The notes under the pieces were generated by a model that worked only from the letters and a program-made list of their open reading frames with translations, was not told the DNA's origin and did not search any database. 64,000 nt of DNA from Platynereis dumerilii (lineage: Eukaryota; Annelida; Polychaeta; Phyllodocida; Nereididae): assembly GCA_026936325.1 (NCBI GenBank), contig JAPTHN010000003.1, forward strand, positions 100,907,538 to 100,971,537, in the 5' to 3' direction. The stretch's first letter is position 1. Each line of letters begins with the position of its first letter. This document shows, piece by piece, positions 47,349 to 58,395 of the stretch. Both the position numbers and the translations under genes were made by a program.

Positions 47349-49071
47349 GGGAGATCTAGATCTTAAGGGCACCCTATATTGGGTTGTCTCTGGTGGGAAA
47401 AGGGTGGACCCACATCAATCCCGCAAATCAATCTAACCCAGAAGGACAAGTGATCGAGTCTGTTATTGATTGCGAAGATATCTCCAGGACATATAAGTAT
47501 TGTGGTGTCTTTATGTCCTATCTTGCATATTCCAGAATGGAGATTTCCTGACCAGTACTATGTCAAAGAACACTGTGTGGCAAGGAAGACATACAAAAAA
47601 AGTATATAGTCTTCAAGATATCCACTGCAATGCCACATTGACAGACGTTTCTTCTGAAAATGCAAAACATTGGACACAAGCAATTCATTTTCCTTTCCAA
47701 ATGACACTTGATGGTTGCCCTCACCCTTAATGGTTGACCTTGCCCCAAACTGCTGACCTTGCCATTGATGACTGACCTTTCCCTGCAGCTCTGTGCCATT
47801 GCCATAGACACTGCATGGTTTCTATCCAATACTATCTTGTAGCTGAGTGGTACAAGTTGCATTATTGACTAGAAAATGTATAAGAACAACATCTTGGTGC
47901 ATGACTCATCTGACCGAACATACAATTATCTACACGGATGGGGGACAAATGGGTTATTATTTTCAAATTGGCTGCTTTTCCGCACATTACCAAGTTACAA
48001 AGTTATATTTGCTTTTACGTTGCAAGAAAATACTCCTCAAAAACTGTTGGAAAAAAGTTGTACCTTGCGTTACATTTTTATGATCCCTGACATCAATCAT
48101 TGCACAGATAGTTACCAAGCTATTTCCTAGTACTTATACATATCTGCTCCGTTCTCTGAATATTTCCAAGGCTAAAGAGGATCAAAATAGAGAATGTAAT
48201 CTGTGCTAACCTCCACTGTTTGCCCAGGGGCTTCATTGCCAAACATCAGGCTCACCAAACATCGGTTCCTGACAACTATTGAGACAGCTTCTAACTCCAT
48301 AGCTTGAACATATATTCTTTCTGTAAGTCTCCATAAATATGCAAATAGCAGAAGTTAAACATACAGGTTTGTGTCATTAGGAATCATAAGTCAAGTTGAA
48401 CATGGCATTTACTGTCTCATTTCATTTTCATAAGCATGGCCTGGAGCGAAAGTAGCAGTCTTAATCTCAACCGAATGTCCATCTTATTGCGTGATTTCTT
48501 CTTTAGAGTGCATAGTGTAAATTATACAAATTATGAAAAATCTATAAAACAATTTCCCCACTAATCAAAGATCAGTAAGATTTACCTCATGCATAAGCAT
48601 TGTAGAGGACAGTGGCGATTACATGCATGCAAACATATTGATCTAATCTGTCGCTGGCTTGTGCGGTCAACAAGTTGGTGACATGAACCTTTTCTGGCAT
48701 GACTTAGTTTTTAGCGTGCTATTCCTGAAGACATACTGAAAATATATTCTGATCTTGTCAGTCTCATCAAAATGTATCATAATGTCTAATGCTTATTTAA
48801 TAAAATTAGCCGGAAATATACAAAATCAAGCATTGGCAGAATGCAGGTAGATGAGGCTTACAAAGTTAAAAGGTAAAAAATGTTTTCAAGTATTTCATGT
48901 ATCCATGGAAAACACTTATTTTACACACAAGAACTTGCCTTAGAGGAATGCACAATCCACAACAACTGAACTACCTTCCTGACACATAGAAACTAATTGG
49001 TGTTCTTCACTCAGATATTCCATCAGTCACCGCAGAGGCGTTAAGCAACCTTGCAGCTATGTCAGATAACT
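47349..49071 (+). repeat. 1.72 kb tandem repeat, copy 2 (hybrid)
   Basis: Its first 500 bp match copy 3 with almost no differences, and its part after about 47,980 matches copy 1. The left junction, GATAACTGGGAGATCTAGAT followed by CTTAAGGGC, joins a broken block 3 to the repeat head. The same junction recurs at 49,072. Confidence 0.9.
47716..47782 (+). repeat. 19 bp-periodic array, copy 2
   Basis: Words start at 47,716, 47,735, 47,754 and 47,773; the last is TGACCTTTCC. Confidence 0.7.
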
Positions 49072-50800
49072 GGGAGATCTAGATCTTAAGGGCACCCTAT
49101 ATTGGGTTGTCTCTGGTGGGAAAAGGGTGGACCCACATCAATCCCGCAAATCAATCTAACCCAGAAGGACAAGTGATCGAGTCTGTTATTGATTGCGAAG
49201 ATATCTCCAGGACATATAAGTATTGTGGTGTCTTTATGTCCTATCTTGCATATTCCAGAATGGAGATTTCCTGACCAGTACTATGTCAAAGAACACTGTG
49301 TGGCAAGGAAGACATACAAAAAAAGTATATAGTCTTCAAGATATCCACTGCAATGCCACATTGACAGACGTTTCTTCTGAAAATGCAAAACATTGGACAC
49401 AAGCAATTCATTTTCCTTTCCAAATGACACTTGATGGTTGCCCTCACCCTTAATGGTTGACCTTGCCCCAAACTGCTGACCTTGCCATTGATGACTGACC
49501 TTTCCCTGCAGCTCTGTGCCATTGCCATAGACACTGCATTGTTTCTATCCAATACTATCTTGTAGCTGAGTGGTACAAGTTGCATTATTGACTAGAAAAT
49601 GTATAAGAACAACATCTTGGTGCATGACTCATCTGACCGAACATACAATTATCTACACGGATGGGGGACAAATGGGTTATTATTTTCAAATTGGCTGCTT
49701 TTCTGCACATTACCAAGTTACAAAGTTATATTTGCTTTTACGTTGCAAGAAAATACTCCTCAAAAACTGTTGGAAAAAAGTTGTACCTTGCGTTACATTT
49801 TTATGATCCCTGACATCAATCATTGCAGAGATAGTTACCAAGCTATTTCCTAGTACTTATACATATCTGCTCCGTTCTCTGAATATTTCCAAGGCTAAAG
49901 AGGATCAAAATAGAGAATGTAATCTGTGCTAACCTCCACTGTTTGCCCAGGGGCTTCATTGCCAAACATCAGGCTCACCAAACATCGGTTCCTGACAACT
50001 ATTGAGACAGCTTCTAACTCCATAGCTTGAACATATCTTCTTTACTGTAAGTCTCCATGAATATGTAAATAGCACCAGTTAAATATATTATAGGTTTGTG
50101 TCATGAGGATACATAAGTCAAGTTGAGCATGGCATTTATAGTCTCATTTCATATTCATAAGCAATTTATTAAGCATGGCCTAGAGCGAAAGTAATAGTCT
50201 TAATCTCAACCGAATGTCCATTTTATTGTGTGATTTCTTCTTTAGAGTGCATAGTGTAAATGATACAAATTGTGAAAAATCTATAAAACAATTTCCCCAC
50301 TAATCAAAGATCAGTAAGATTTACCTCATGCATAATCATTGTAGAGGACAGTGGCGATTACATGCATGCAAACATATTGATCTAATCTGTGCGGTCAACA
50401 AGTTGATGTCATGAACCTTTTCTGGCATGACTTATTTTTTAGTGTGCTATTCCCGGAGACATTATGAAAAAATATTCTGATCTTGTCACTCTCCTCAAAA
50501 TGTATTATAATGTCTAATGCTTATTTAATAAAATTAGCCGGAAATATACAAAATCAAGCATCGGTAGAATGCAGGTAGACGAGGCTTACAAAGTTAAAAG
50601 GTAAAAAATGTTGTCAAGTATTTCATGTACCCAGGGAAAACACTTATTTTACACACAAGAACTTGCCTTAGAGGAATGCACAATCCACAACAACTGAACT
50701 ACCTTCCTGACACATAGAAACTAATTGGTGTCCTTCACTCAGATATTCCATCGGTCACAGAAGAGGCGTTAAGCAACCTTGCAGCTATGTCAGATAACTG
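49072..50800 (+). repeat. 1.72 kb tandem repeat, copy 3
   Basis: Nearly identical to copies 1 and 2 until about 50,030. It then diverges abruptly (ATATCTTCTTTACTGTAAG against ATATATTCTTTCTGTAAG), with many substitutions and small indels. It runs on into an unbroken block 3 and then CNE R1. Confidence 0.88.
49439..49505 (+). repeat. 19 bp-periodic array, copy 3
   Basis: Words start at 49,439, 49,458, 49,477 and 49,496, identical to copy 2. Confidence 0.7.
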
Positions 50801-50930
50801 AGATAAAAAGGCTTCTCCCGGGAGATCTGGTGGCTGATGGGCAAGGCCAGCTGTCAACTACCATGGAGCTCATTGTCATCTCCTTGCCAAGGGTAATCAC
50901 TGGTTCCCAAGAAGAAGGCAGATCTATGCT
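50655..50930 (+). promoter_or_regulatory. Block 3, copy before CNE R1
   Basis: Complete version with CTGTCAACTACCATGGAGCT and GCCAAGGGTAATCACTGG. Copies 1 and 2 of the 1.72 kb repeat break inside this block. Confidence 0.5.
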
Positions 50931-51179
50931 ACACATGAGCCTCTACTTGCACATGGCAGAATGATGTTGGCAGAACGATTTTGTCACATTTAGTCTATTC
51001 CTGGATAAAATGATTTCAGTTTTCTTTCATCACAGAATAGAGTTCTGCTTGGTGCTGAATCTCTCTCATTGATGGCACTGTCACAGATATTGAGGTGTCT
51101 TGAAAAGCTTCTTTTCTATCTGCCATATTTCAGCCATAATGACATTTTCATATTTGATTTATGTTTTGCAACTTTGACC

Positions 51180-51415
51180 TTGATAAACATTATGAGTGCC
51201 ATGCAATGTGCTGCTGTTGGATTTTCAAACATGAGCCATTTGCATGAGATGGAGCATTTCCAACAGCGGACATTGAGTCCTTTGATCAAAGTCCTTGATC
51301 GCAGCCAGAGGAAGACCACTTCAGACCTCCACTGATATCTCTACACCTGAGTGACACTTGACGCTGATTGCTTCAACAATGATTAATTACCTGGCAATTC
51401 AGCAAGGCTGTTGAT
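51180..51415 (+). promoter_or_regulatory. CNE copy R1
   Basis: Keeps ATTTGCAT, CACCTGAG and ATGATTA. The TCF word is the palindrome CTTTGATCAAAG, readable on both strands. Confidence 0.55.
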
Positions 51416-51619
51416 TTGATGTCCAACAAGGCATTCTTGGCTTTGACTTTCAAGCTGATCTATAGCACAGCTTTCATTCCGGTTGCAAGCTCTTGCACTG
51501 TAATTCGAGCAGCTGTAATTAAGAGAATTCAACTTCATGTCAATATACCTCCATTGGGTTCAATTACTCTTGTTTGTATTCTGTGGAATATGTCCAGGCA
51601 ATGCTGTAATATTTTTATG

Positions 51620-52290
51620 CTTTGTTTGATTCAGTTATAAGATATTTATGCGCAAACAAGTATCTTTCTTCATTTTAAATGCCAGTCATAATTAATCAAT
51701 ACCTTGCTTGGGGTGTTTGAACCCTTGGCTGCATTCTATGATAGGACATTGAAGCATTGTAGACTGTTAGAATTTATTAATGTCACACTGTATGTAGTGC
51801 CAGGAGGCAGTAATACACACAGTACACCGCCGCAAGGTTGCAAGGCTGGTGCACGTTCTAAGCCCTTTGATTGCTTATAGCCATCTAGGACTCAATTCAG
51901 TAGTTGTTGTTCAATACAGTAGTGTAGTGGCTGTGCCATAACTCCAAGAAAAAATATCAGAGTACAACTTCAAAGTGACAAACTGTGTCTCATTGTAAAT
52001 CTCTACTAGATTGTGTCATCTTCTTGTAGACATTCTGCATTTCTTCTGAGCTACTTGGACAGTGCACAATAGACTAGCTGCTGTATAGCACACAATCTTG
52101 AATATCACATAAGGTCGATGTAGGCACAGTGCAGCAGGGATAGAACCTAACATACCATGTCCCTTAAGGGACTGTACACAGTGATCAGTGTCAGGGAGAG
52201 TTGCATTTATCTGCAGTGGTTTACACAAGACTGATTTCATTCTCAAGCTAATATTTCCAGCCTAACGCTTTCCTACTAATCTAACACTAT
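51620..52290 (-). repeat. Right-array unit R1: T, P and X1 reversed
   Basis: T (51,628-51,840) has TCATAATTAATCAATACC. P and X1 follow as reverse complements. The X1 palindrome GTCCCT-TA-AGGGAC at 52,159-52,172 is a perfect 14 bp palindrome. Confidence 0.7.
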
Positions 52291-52589
52291 CTTTTGTCCG
52301 GTCGAACCTCATTGGATGCACTGAGCACTTCGAGCTGAGGATGTACAGCTACAGCATGACCTATAAAACTAATAAAAATATACAACCATCCCTCAGGGTA
52401 ACAGTAAACATTCTATAGACAACAATCACCAACAACGAAAACCGATATGACAGGACTTCCTTCAAGACTGACATAATTATACAAATTTAACAGCAAACAG
52501 AGTAGTCAGCATTAACATTGGAGCTTATATTGTTGTTATGCAAACTTAGCAAACTGTTGGTTTAGCAATTTTCAGAAAAACATCATAAA

Positions 52590-52745
52590 GAACATTGTCA
52601 TGCAAAATGAGAGGAATATGGAATAAGATATTCACGAAAAGAGCAAACTGTCTGCCATTATCCTTCTGATGTGGTATCTCTTTCATAATTCCATGATGGA
52701 TCGTTTCATTTTGTTGGCTTTTGTTCGGCAGAGATTAAGAAAAAA
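52590..52745 (-). repeat. Block L2 reversed, unit R1
   Basis: Reverse of unit A L2: TGTCATGCAAAATGAGAGG, then ATTATCCTTCTGATGTGGT. Confidence 0.7.
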
Positions 52746-53379
52746 GTTACCATGGAATTAGACATTGTATTACTACCATGTTCCCTTAGCTTTGCTGATC
52801 AATTGAGTGATGTTCGTGACATCTTTGGAGGACCAAGGTACAGCATGGTCTTTTATTAGATGCTCAAAATATTGGCAGTTTCCTCTGTGGAGCAGAAAGA
52901 CACATATATAATAGTGACAATTCAGCCAAATATTGTTACTCACATGTGTAATTATGAGCTTAAAATAGAAAGATTTTAAGCATTATATTGCACTGGTTTT
53001 ACTTTAATTGACATTGTTCATCACAATTTATTTTAGAGGTTGGTAATATGGAATTCTCTGACGAGTAAACATGGTTTTCATATAACAAACTATGTTATTG
53101 ATGCAACTTAAAGCCAGTTGCTAGCTTTGAGCAATGCAAACACACAGTAGGTACTTGTGCACTGCTTTCAATTAAAATATACAGTGTAATACCACTGATG
53201 CATATCTAATTCTGTTTGTTGTGCTCCATGGATCATTACACCATGTTTGCAAACTTTGCATGTGCAAATTGCTAGGCCAATATAGTATTTGTCCAATTTG
53301 AAAAGAAAACGATATAAATTTGCAGAGCAGAAAGTTCAAAGATCTATATAATTGCTTGCTTTACTGAACTGCCTCTGAG
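52746..53379. other. Spacer, no gene seen
   Basis: AT-rich. Part (about 53,090-53,300) recurs at about 60,150-60,370 through TTTCTGTTTGTAGAGCTCC-like sequence. Confidence 0.45.
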
Positions 53380-54350
53380 ACTTTTACCTCATGCATAATC
53401 ATTGCAGATGACAGGAGCAATTAGATGCATGCAAACATGTTGCTCTAATCTTTTGTTGGCTTGTATCGTCAACAAGTTAGTGTCATTAGCCTAGATTGTC
53501 ACAATCAGCTCAAAGTAAGGACTATTCTCAGAGTATGTCATAACTGTCTGCTGGATACTAGTTTACGCATATTTAGATAGAAAAGACAATTTTTCACATT
53601 TGAATGAGAGATACTGTGAGGGGTAAGAACTTTCCTCAGGGGGATGTATTAACCCTTATAAACTTATTGGTGTCCTCCGTCCGGATACTCTATCAGTCCA
53701 AGAGCAGGCATTAAGTAACCTTGCCAAACAACTGAGATAAAATGGCTTCTCCCGGGACATGCTCTGGTTGATGGGCGAGACTAGCTGTCAACTGCCATGG
53801 AGCTCATTGTCATCTCCTTGCCAAGGGTAATCATTGGTTCTTGTTGATCACGTTGCCAAGGAGAAAGGAGATCTCTTGTGTAAGCCTAGAACGCTTCTAT
53901 GGTGGCAGAGTGCTTTCGTCGTGTCTTATCTATTCTTGAGTTGAGTAAGTTTTATTTCCACTAAAAGTAGGTTTTTTGTTACCAATTCTATCTCTTTATA
54001 TTGAAAAATAAGTGTTCATAGTATTCCGCATGCTAAATTATGTGTTTCTGATTTTTACCTTCTATAATTTAGCTGTAGTTAAGTCATATTTGATCACTTT
54101 TTTGCAACACTAACCCTCATAAACATTATGAGTGTCGTGCAACATGCTGCTGTTGAATTTCCAAGCATGAGGGATTTGCATGAGATCGAGCATTTCCCAC
54201 AGTGGATGTGGAGTCCTTTGATAAAAGTCCTTGATAGCGGCCGGAGGAAGGCCACTTCACCTCCACAAATATCTCTACACCTGAGCGGTACTTGATGCTG
54301 ATTGCTTCAAAAGATGATTAATGACCTGGCAATTAGTTAGGCTGTTGATT
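53380..54350 (+). repeat. Module block 2-block 3-CNE, unit R2
   Basis: Block 2 at 53,380-53,495 (GCATGCAAACATGTTGCTCT), block 3 at 53,618-53,890 and CNE at 54,112-54,350. CNE keeps ATTTGCAT, CCTTTGATAAAAG, CACCTGAG and ATGATTA. Confidence 0.7.
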
Positions 54351-54564
54351 TGATGTCCAAAAGAGAATTCTTGGCTTTGACTATCAAGCCAATCCATTGC
54401 ACAGCTTTTATTCCAGTTGCTGGCTCTTGCACTGCAATATGACCAATTGACCATGCAGCTGTGATGTGGGAAATGTAACTTTATTTCACTGTATCTTCAT
54501 TTTTTATTCCATGGAATGCATCCAAGCATTGCTATAATATTTTTGACACATTTTTGTTTGCTTG

Positions 54565-55225
54565 ATTCAGTTATAAAATATTCATGAACAAACAAACATC
54601 TTTCTTTATTTTAAATGCTAGTCATAATCAATCAATTCCATGCCTGAGGTACCTTAACCCTTGGCTAATTTCTACAATGTAGAAGGTTGAAGCATTGTTG
54701 CTTTAAGAATTTATTAATGTCACACTGAGTGTAGTGCCAGGAGGCAGGATATACACAATACACCGCTGCATTGTTGCAAGGTTGCAAGGTTGCAAGGTTA
54801 GTGCACATCTAAAGTTCTCATTTCAGTCACTTTGCTCAGTTCAGTAGTGTAGTGGCTGTGTCATAGAGGAGCATATCCTATTGTGTAACTTCAGAGAATC
54901 AGAGATACAAACTCAATGCATGTGTCTCATTGCAAACCACATCTTCCATTATGCAATAAAAGGGTTAGTTATGAGAGACCTGAACATTGTACACAAAAAG
55001 GACTAGCTGCTATGTAGCACACACTATCTTGAATCTCATATAATGTCGATGTAAGCTTTGTGCATCAGGAAAAACACCTAGCATAACATGTCCCTTAGGG
55101 GATTGTTCTCAGAGCTCCGTGTCAGGAAGATGTGTTGCATTATCTCCTGTGTGGTTTACACATGAACGATTAGATTCTCAAACCAGTATTTCCGGCACAG
55201 TACCTTCCTACTCATCTAACACAAT
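54565..55225 (-). repeat. Unit R2: T, P and X1 reversed
   Basis: A short tandem repeat, (GGTTGCAA)3-like, lies at about 54,772-54,798. The X1 palindrome is degraded to GTCCCTTAGGGGAT (about 55,089). Confidence 0.65.
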
Positions 55226-55524
55226 TTTTTCTTGAGTCTAACCTCATTTGTTGCAGTAGTTTCGAGCTGAGGATGTACAGCTGCAGCATGAAAGAGTAAA
55301 AACAGAATTATGAGAATTAAAAATTCCACATAAAACACAGAAAACTTATATAATAGGACTTTCTTCAAGACAGACATAATTATACAAACATCATACAGAG
55401 TACTCAGTTTCGTTTTAGTATCAAAAGATAAACCTTATATAATTATCAGTGAAGCTGATGTCGATATTCTGCAGATTTTGCAAACTGTTGGTTTAGCAAC
55501 TTTCAGAGAACATCATAAAGATCA

Positions 55525-56050
55525 TTGTCATGCAAAATGAAGAGACATGGAATGAAATATTCAAAAAAGAGCTAACTGCCTGCCATTATCCTTCTGATGT
55601 AGTACCTCTTTCATAATTCACATGATGGATCGTTTTTAAAATTTCGTTAGCTTCTGTTCCATGAGAGATAAAAAGCAAAACATATCCTGAGAGTAGACAT
55701 TGTGTTATGGCCGGTGTACTGGAAATTGAAAACATGAGGCCTACCTTGAGTCATCCTTTGAGATGAACTAATACAAGCTGTGAACATTATATTTCATTGA
55801 ACAGTGAAGCTTTTAAAATGTGTTCTTGCATGCTTTTACGGTAGTTTTGCAAAGTCTAATCATGACTAATGTTTTGGAGCTATACTGTTGGATTAATAAA
55901 AATTCTAGTAACAACATTGTCATGCAAAAGGAGATGGGCATGGTATATAATATTCACAAAAAGAGCAAACTGCCTGCCATTATTCTTCTGATGTGGTGTC
56001 TCTTTCATAATTCACGATGGATCGTTTCATGTCGTTAGCAAAGTTCTATG
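55525..56050 (-). repeat. Two reversed L2 copies, unit R2
   Basis: Copies at 55,525-55,660 and 55,910-56,050. The second has a 72-codon plus frame with KKSKLPAIILLMW, which is stopped in the paralogues. Confidence 0.65.
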
Positions 56051-56176
56051 AGAGATAAAAGCAAAATGTTACCCTGAAAGTGTACTTCACCAGGTACACT
56101 GGGTTGTGCTAATCATCAATGGAGTTACGTTCATTCACTACCATTTTTCGGAAGACCGTTGCTTTGAATGTGCAAT

Positions 56177-56475
56177 GAGTAGCGCGGGGCACGCAGCTCC
56201 CCTTTACTTCGAGATGCGATTTGACCTACTTTTTGTTGTCGATTATTTAAATGCTTATGCTGTCAGGAAGGGATCACTTGACTCTACTTATAACTAGTGA
56301 AACGAATGTCTACCAATTTTAATAAAGGAGTTACGGCTCTTTTCATAAAAAAATTTACATGGCCTTCTTACCCCACCCATCGGGCAAGAAGAAAAAGCAC
56401 CAAAAATGTAAGTTTAGATATAACCCTGGGGGGGGGGGTTCTCATCTAACCTGGGCTTCGTGCCCCGACCCACTC
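56177..56475. mobile_element. Short TIR element
   Basis: The left end GAGTAGCGCGGGGCACGCAGC (21 bases with two overlapping the target; first 20 shown by GAGTAGCGCGGGGCACGCAG) pairs with the reversed right end GAGTGGGTCGGGGCACGAAG. The interior has a G-run at about 56,429-56,439. The paralogous site at about 58,972 (AATGAGTACAC) has no insert. Family and exact target duplication are uncertain. Confidence 0.6.
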
Positions 56476-57094
56476 TACACAATTCAGTAATGAATGACAA
56501 TATCTTCTATTACATACATTTGCACCTATAGCAGCACTGAATGTACACATACATATGCAATTCCTACAGCACTCAAAGCTGCTTCAAACGTAGTATTTTA
56601 GCTGTTAGTTCAAATGCTAATGATAAAGCAAGCTATCACTAAGCCAATACTTGTAGGTTACTTTGTTGGTTCAGAAACCTTTTAGGAAAAATAAGCAGAT
56701 GCAGCTTTGTCACGCAAATGCGAGGGACATGAAATATGAAATAACAAAAATAACAAACTCTCTGATTTTTTCTTTTTCTTAAAAGCAACAATGTTTCAGC
56801 CTGCTACATTGTACGAAGCAGCCAAGGGCTAAGACACCTGAAGTAAAGTATTGACCAATGATGACTGTCATTTTAACCAAGAAAGACATTTGTTTGCTTA
56901 TGAATATTTTATAACCGGTTTCATTCTGACGAATAACAAAGGAGTGGACTGAACCCGAATTAAGATACAGTGATATGTAGTTACATGTACATTATCTGAA
57001 TTACAGCTGCTCATATCACAGTGTAAGAGCGAATAGCCGGAATGATGCAGTGCTATAGATCAATTAGAAAGTCAAAGCCAAGAATGCCTTATTT
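56476..57094. other. Spacer with degraded L2 copy
   Basis: A weak reversed L2 lies at about 56,700-56,790 (CATGAAATATGAAATAACAA). No gene seen. Confidence 0.45.
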
Positions 57095-57905
57095 GACATC
57101 ACATCAACAGCCTTGCTGAATTTCCAGGTCATTAATCATGTGTTGAAGCAATCAGCATCAAGTACCACTCAGGTGTAGAGATATTAGTGGAGGTCTGAAG
57201 TGGCCTTCCTCCGGCCATCATCAACAACTTTTACGAAAGGAATTGACATCCGCTATTGAAAATGCTCAAATTCATACAAATGCCTCATGCTTTGAAATCC
57301 AACAGCATCATGTTGCATCATACTCATAATGTTAACGAAGGTTCAGGTTGCAAAACAGAGATGAGATATGACTTAACTGCTGCTGAATCATGGATGTTAA
57401 ACATCAGAAACAGGCAATTGATCTCACAAAAGTACCTTTATACATTTACACAGATTTTTCAATATACAGAAATAAAATAGGAGACAAAAAAACTACTGGT
57501 TGTGGAAAGAAAACTTACTCTACTCAGGAATAGACATGAAATGACAACACATCTCTGCCTTAGTTGTAGTAGAAGCTCACACTGAAGATCTCCTTTTCTC
57601 CTTGGAAAAGTAATCAACCAGAGCCAATGATTACCCTTGGCAAGGAGATGACAATGAGCTCCACGTTAGTTGACAGCTAGCCTTGCCCATCAACCACAAA
57701 ATCTCCCAGGAGCAGCCTTTCTATCCCAATTATTTGGCGGACCTGCAAGGTTGCTTAACGCCTGTGCTCTGACTGATGGAATATCTGAATGGAGGGCACA
57801 AATCAGTTTCTATCGGTCAGGAATGTAGTTCAGTTGTTATGGATTGTGAATTACACAAAGGCAGGTTCTTGCCACTCACATTTATCTCTCATTCAAATAT
57901 GAAAA
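57095..57905 (-). repeat. Inverted module CNE-block 3 (R3)
   Basis: Reverse complement of the module at about 60,812-61,610. CNE occupies about 57,095-57,350 and block 3 about 57,585-57,870. In its own direction this CNE keeps CACCTGAG and ATGATTA, but the octamer is ATTTGTAT and the TCF word is lost, so it may be relaxed. Confidence 0.75.
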
Positions 57906-57929
57906 AAGAAGATACAGGAAGGTCAGGTC

Positions 57930-58395
57930 AAACTTGTAAGCCCTTTTGATTGCATAATGCGATCTAGGGCATAATTAAGCCACATTGCTATGCTCAGAAA
58001 AGTGGTAGCCTCACAGCAGCGTAGGAAATATCATTATGCAACTTTTAAGAGATATTCCCGATACGTGTGCCCTATTGTCAGCCACATACACAGTTGTGAC
58101 ATAAATGGAAAATTATGTTTTTCTTCAGATTTTTTTCTGAGAGATCTGTATAGTGCACAACAAGCACTAGAATTAATGTAGCTGGTGTGTTGCACACAGG
58201 TTGGTGTTAGCTTGGTGCATGCAGGATAGACACCCTCCATACTGTGTCCCTTGAGGGAGGGGTGAGGTTATATTCACAGTCAGCTGTGTCAGGAAAATAA
58301 ATGCGTTGCATGATCACCTGTGATTTACACATGAATGATTCAATTCCTTAACCAATATTTTGGCCTAACGCCTCCCTACCCATATAACTCATAAC
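57930..58395 (-). repeat. Unit R3: P and X1 reversed
   Basis: P is recognisable by CCCTTTTGATTGCATAATGC. X1 has GTGTCCCTTGAGGGAGG in place of the palindrome. Confidence 0.65.

Noticed and set aside
46171-49853. Repeated 76-99 codon frames in the 1.72 kb units
   Set aside because: They recur because the DNA was copied recently. Several overlap in different frames and strands, so recurrence is not evidence of coding.
50779-50964. Frame through block 3 (STTMELIVISLPRVI) as a small peptide gene
   Set aside because: Codon third positions are as conserved as the others, and frames differ upstream and downstream among copies.
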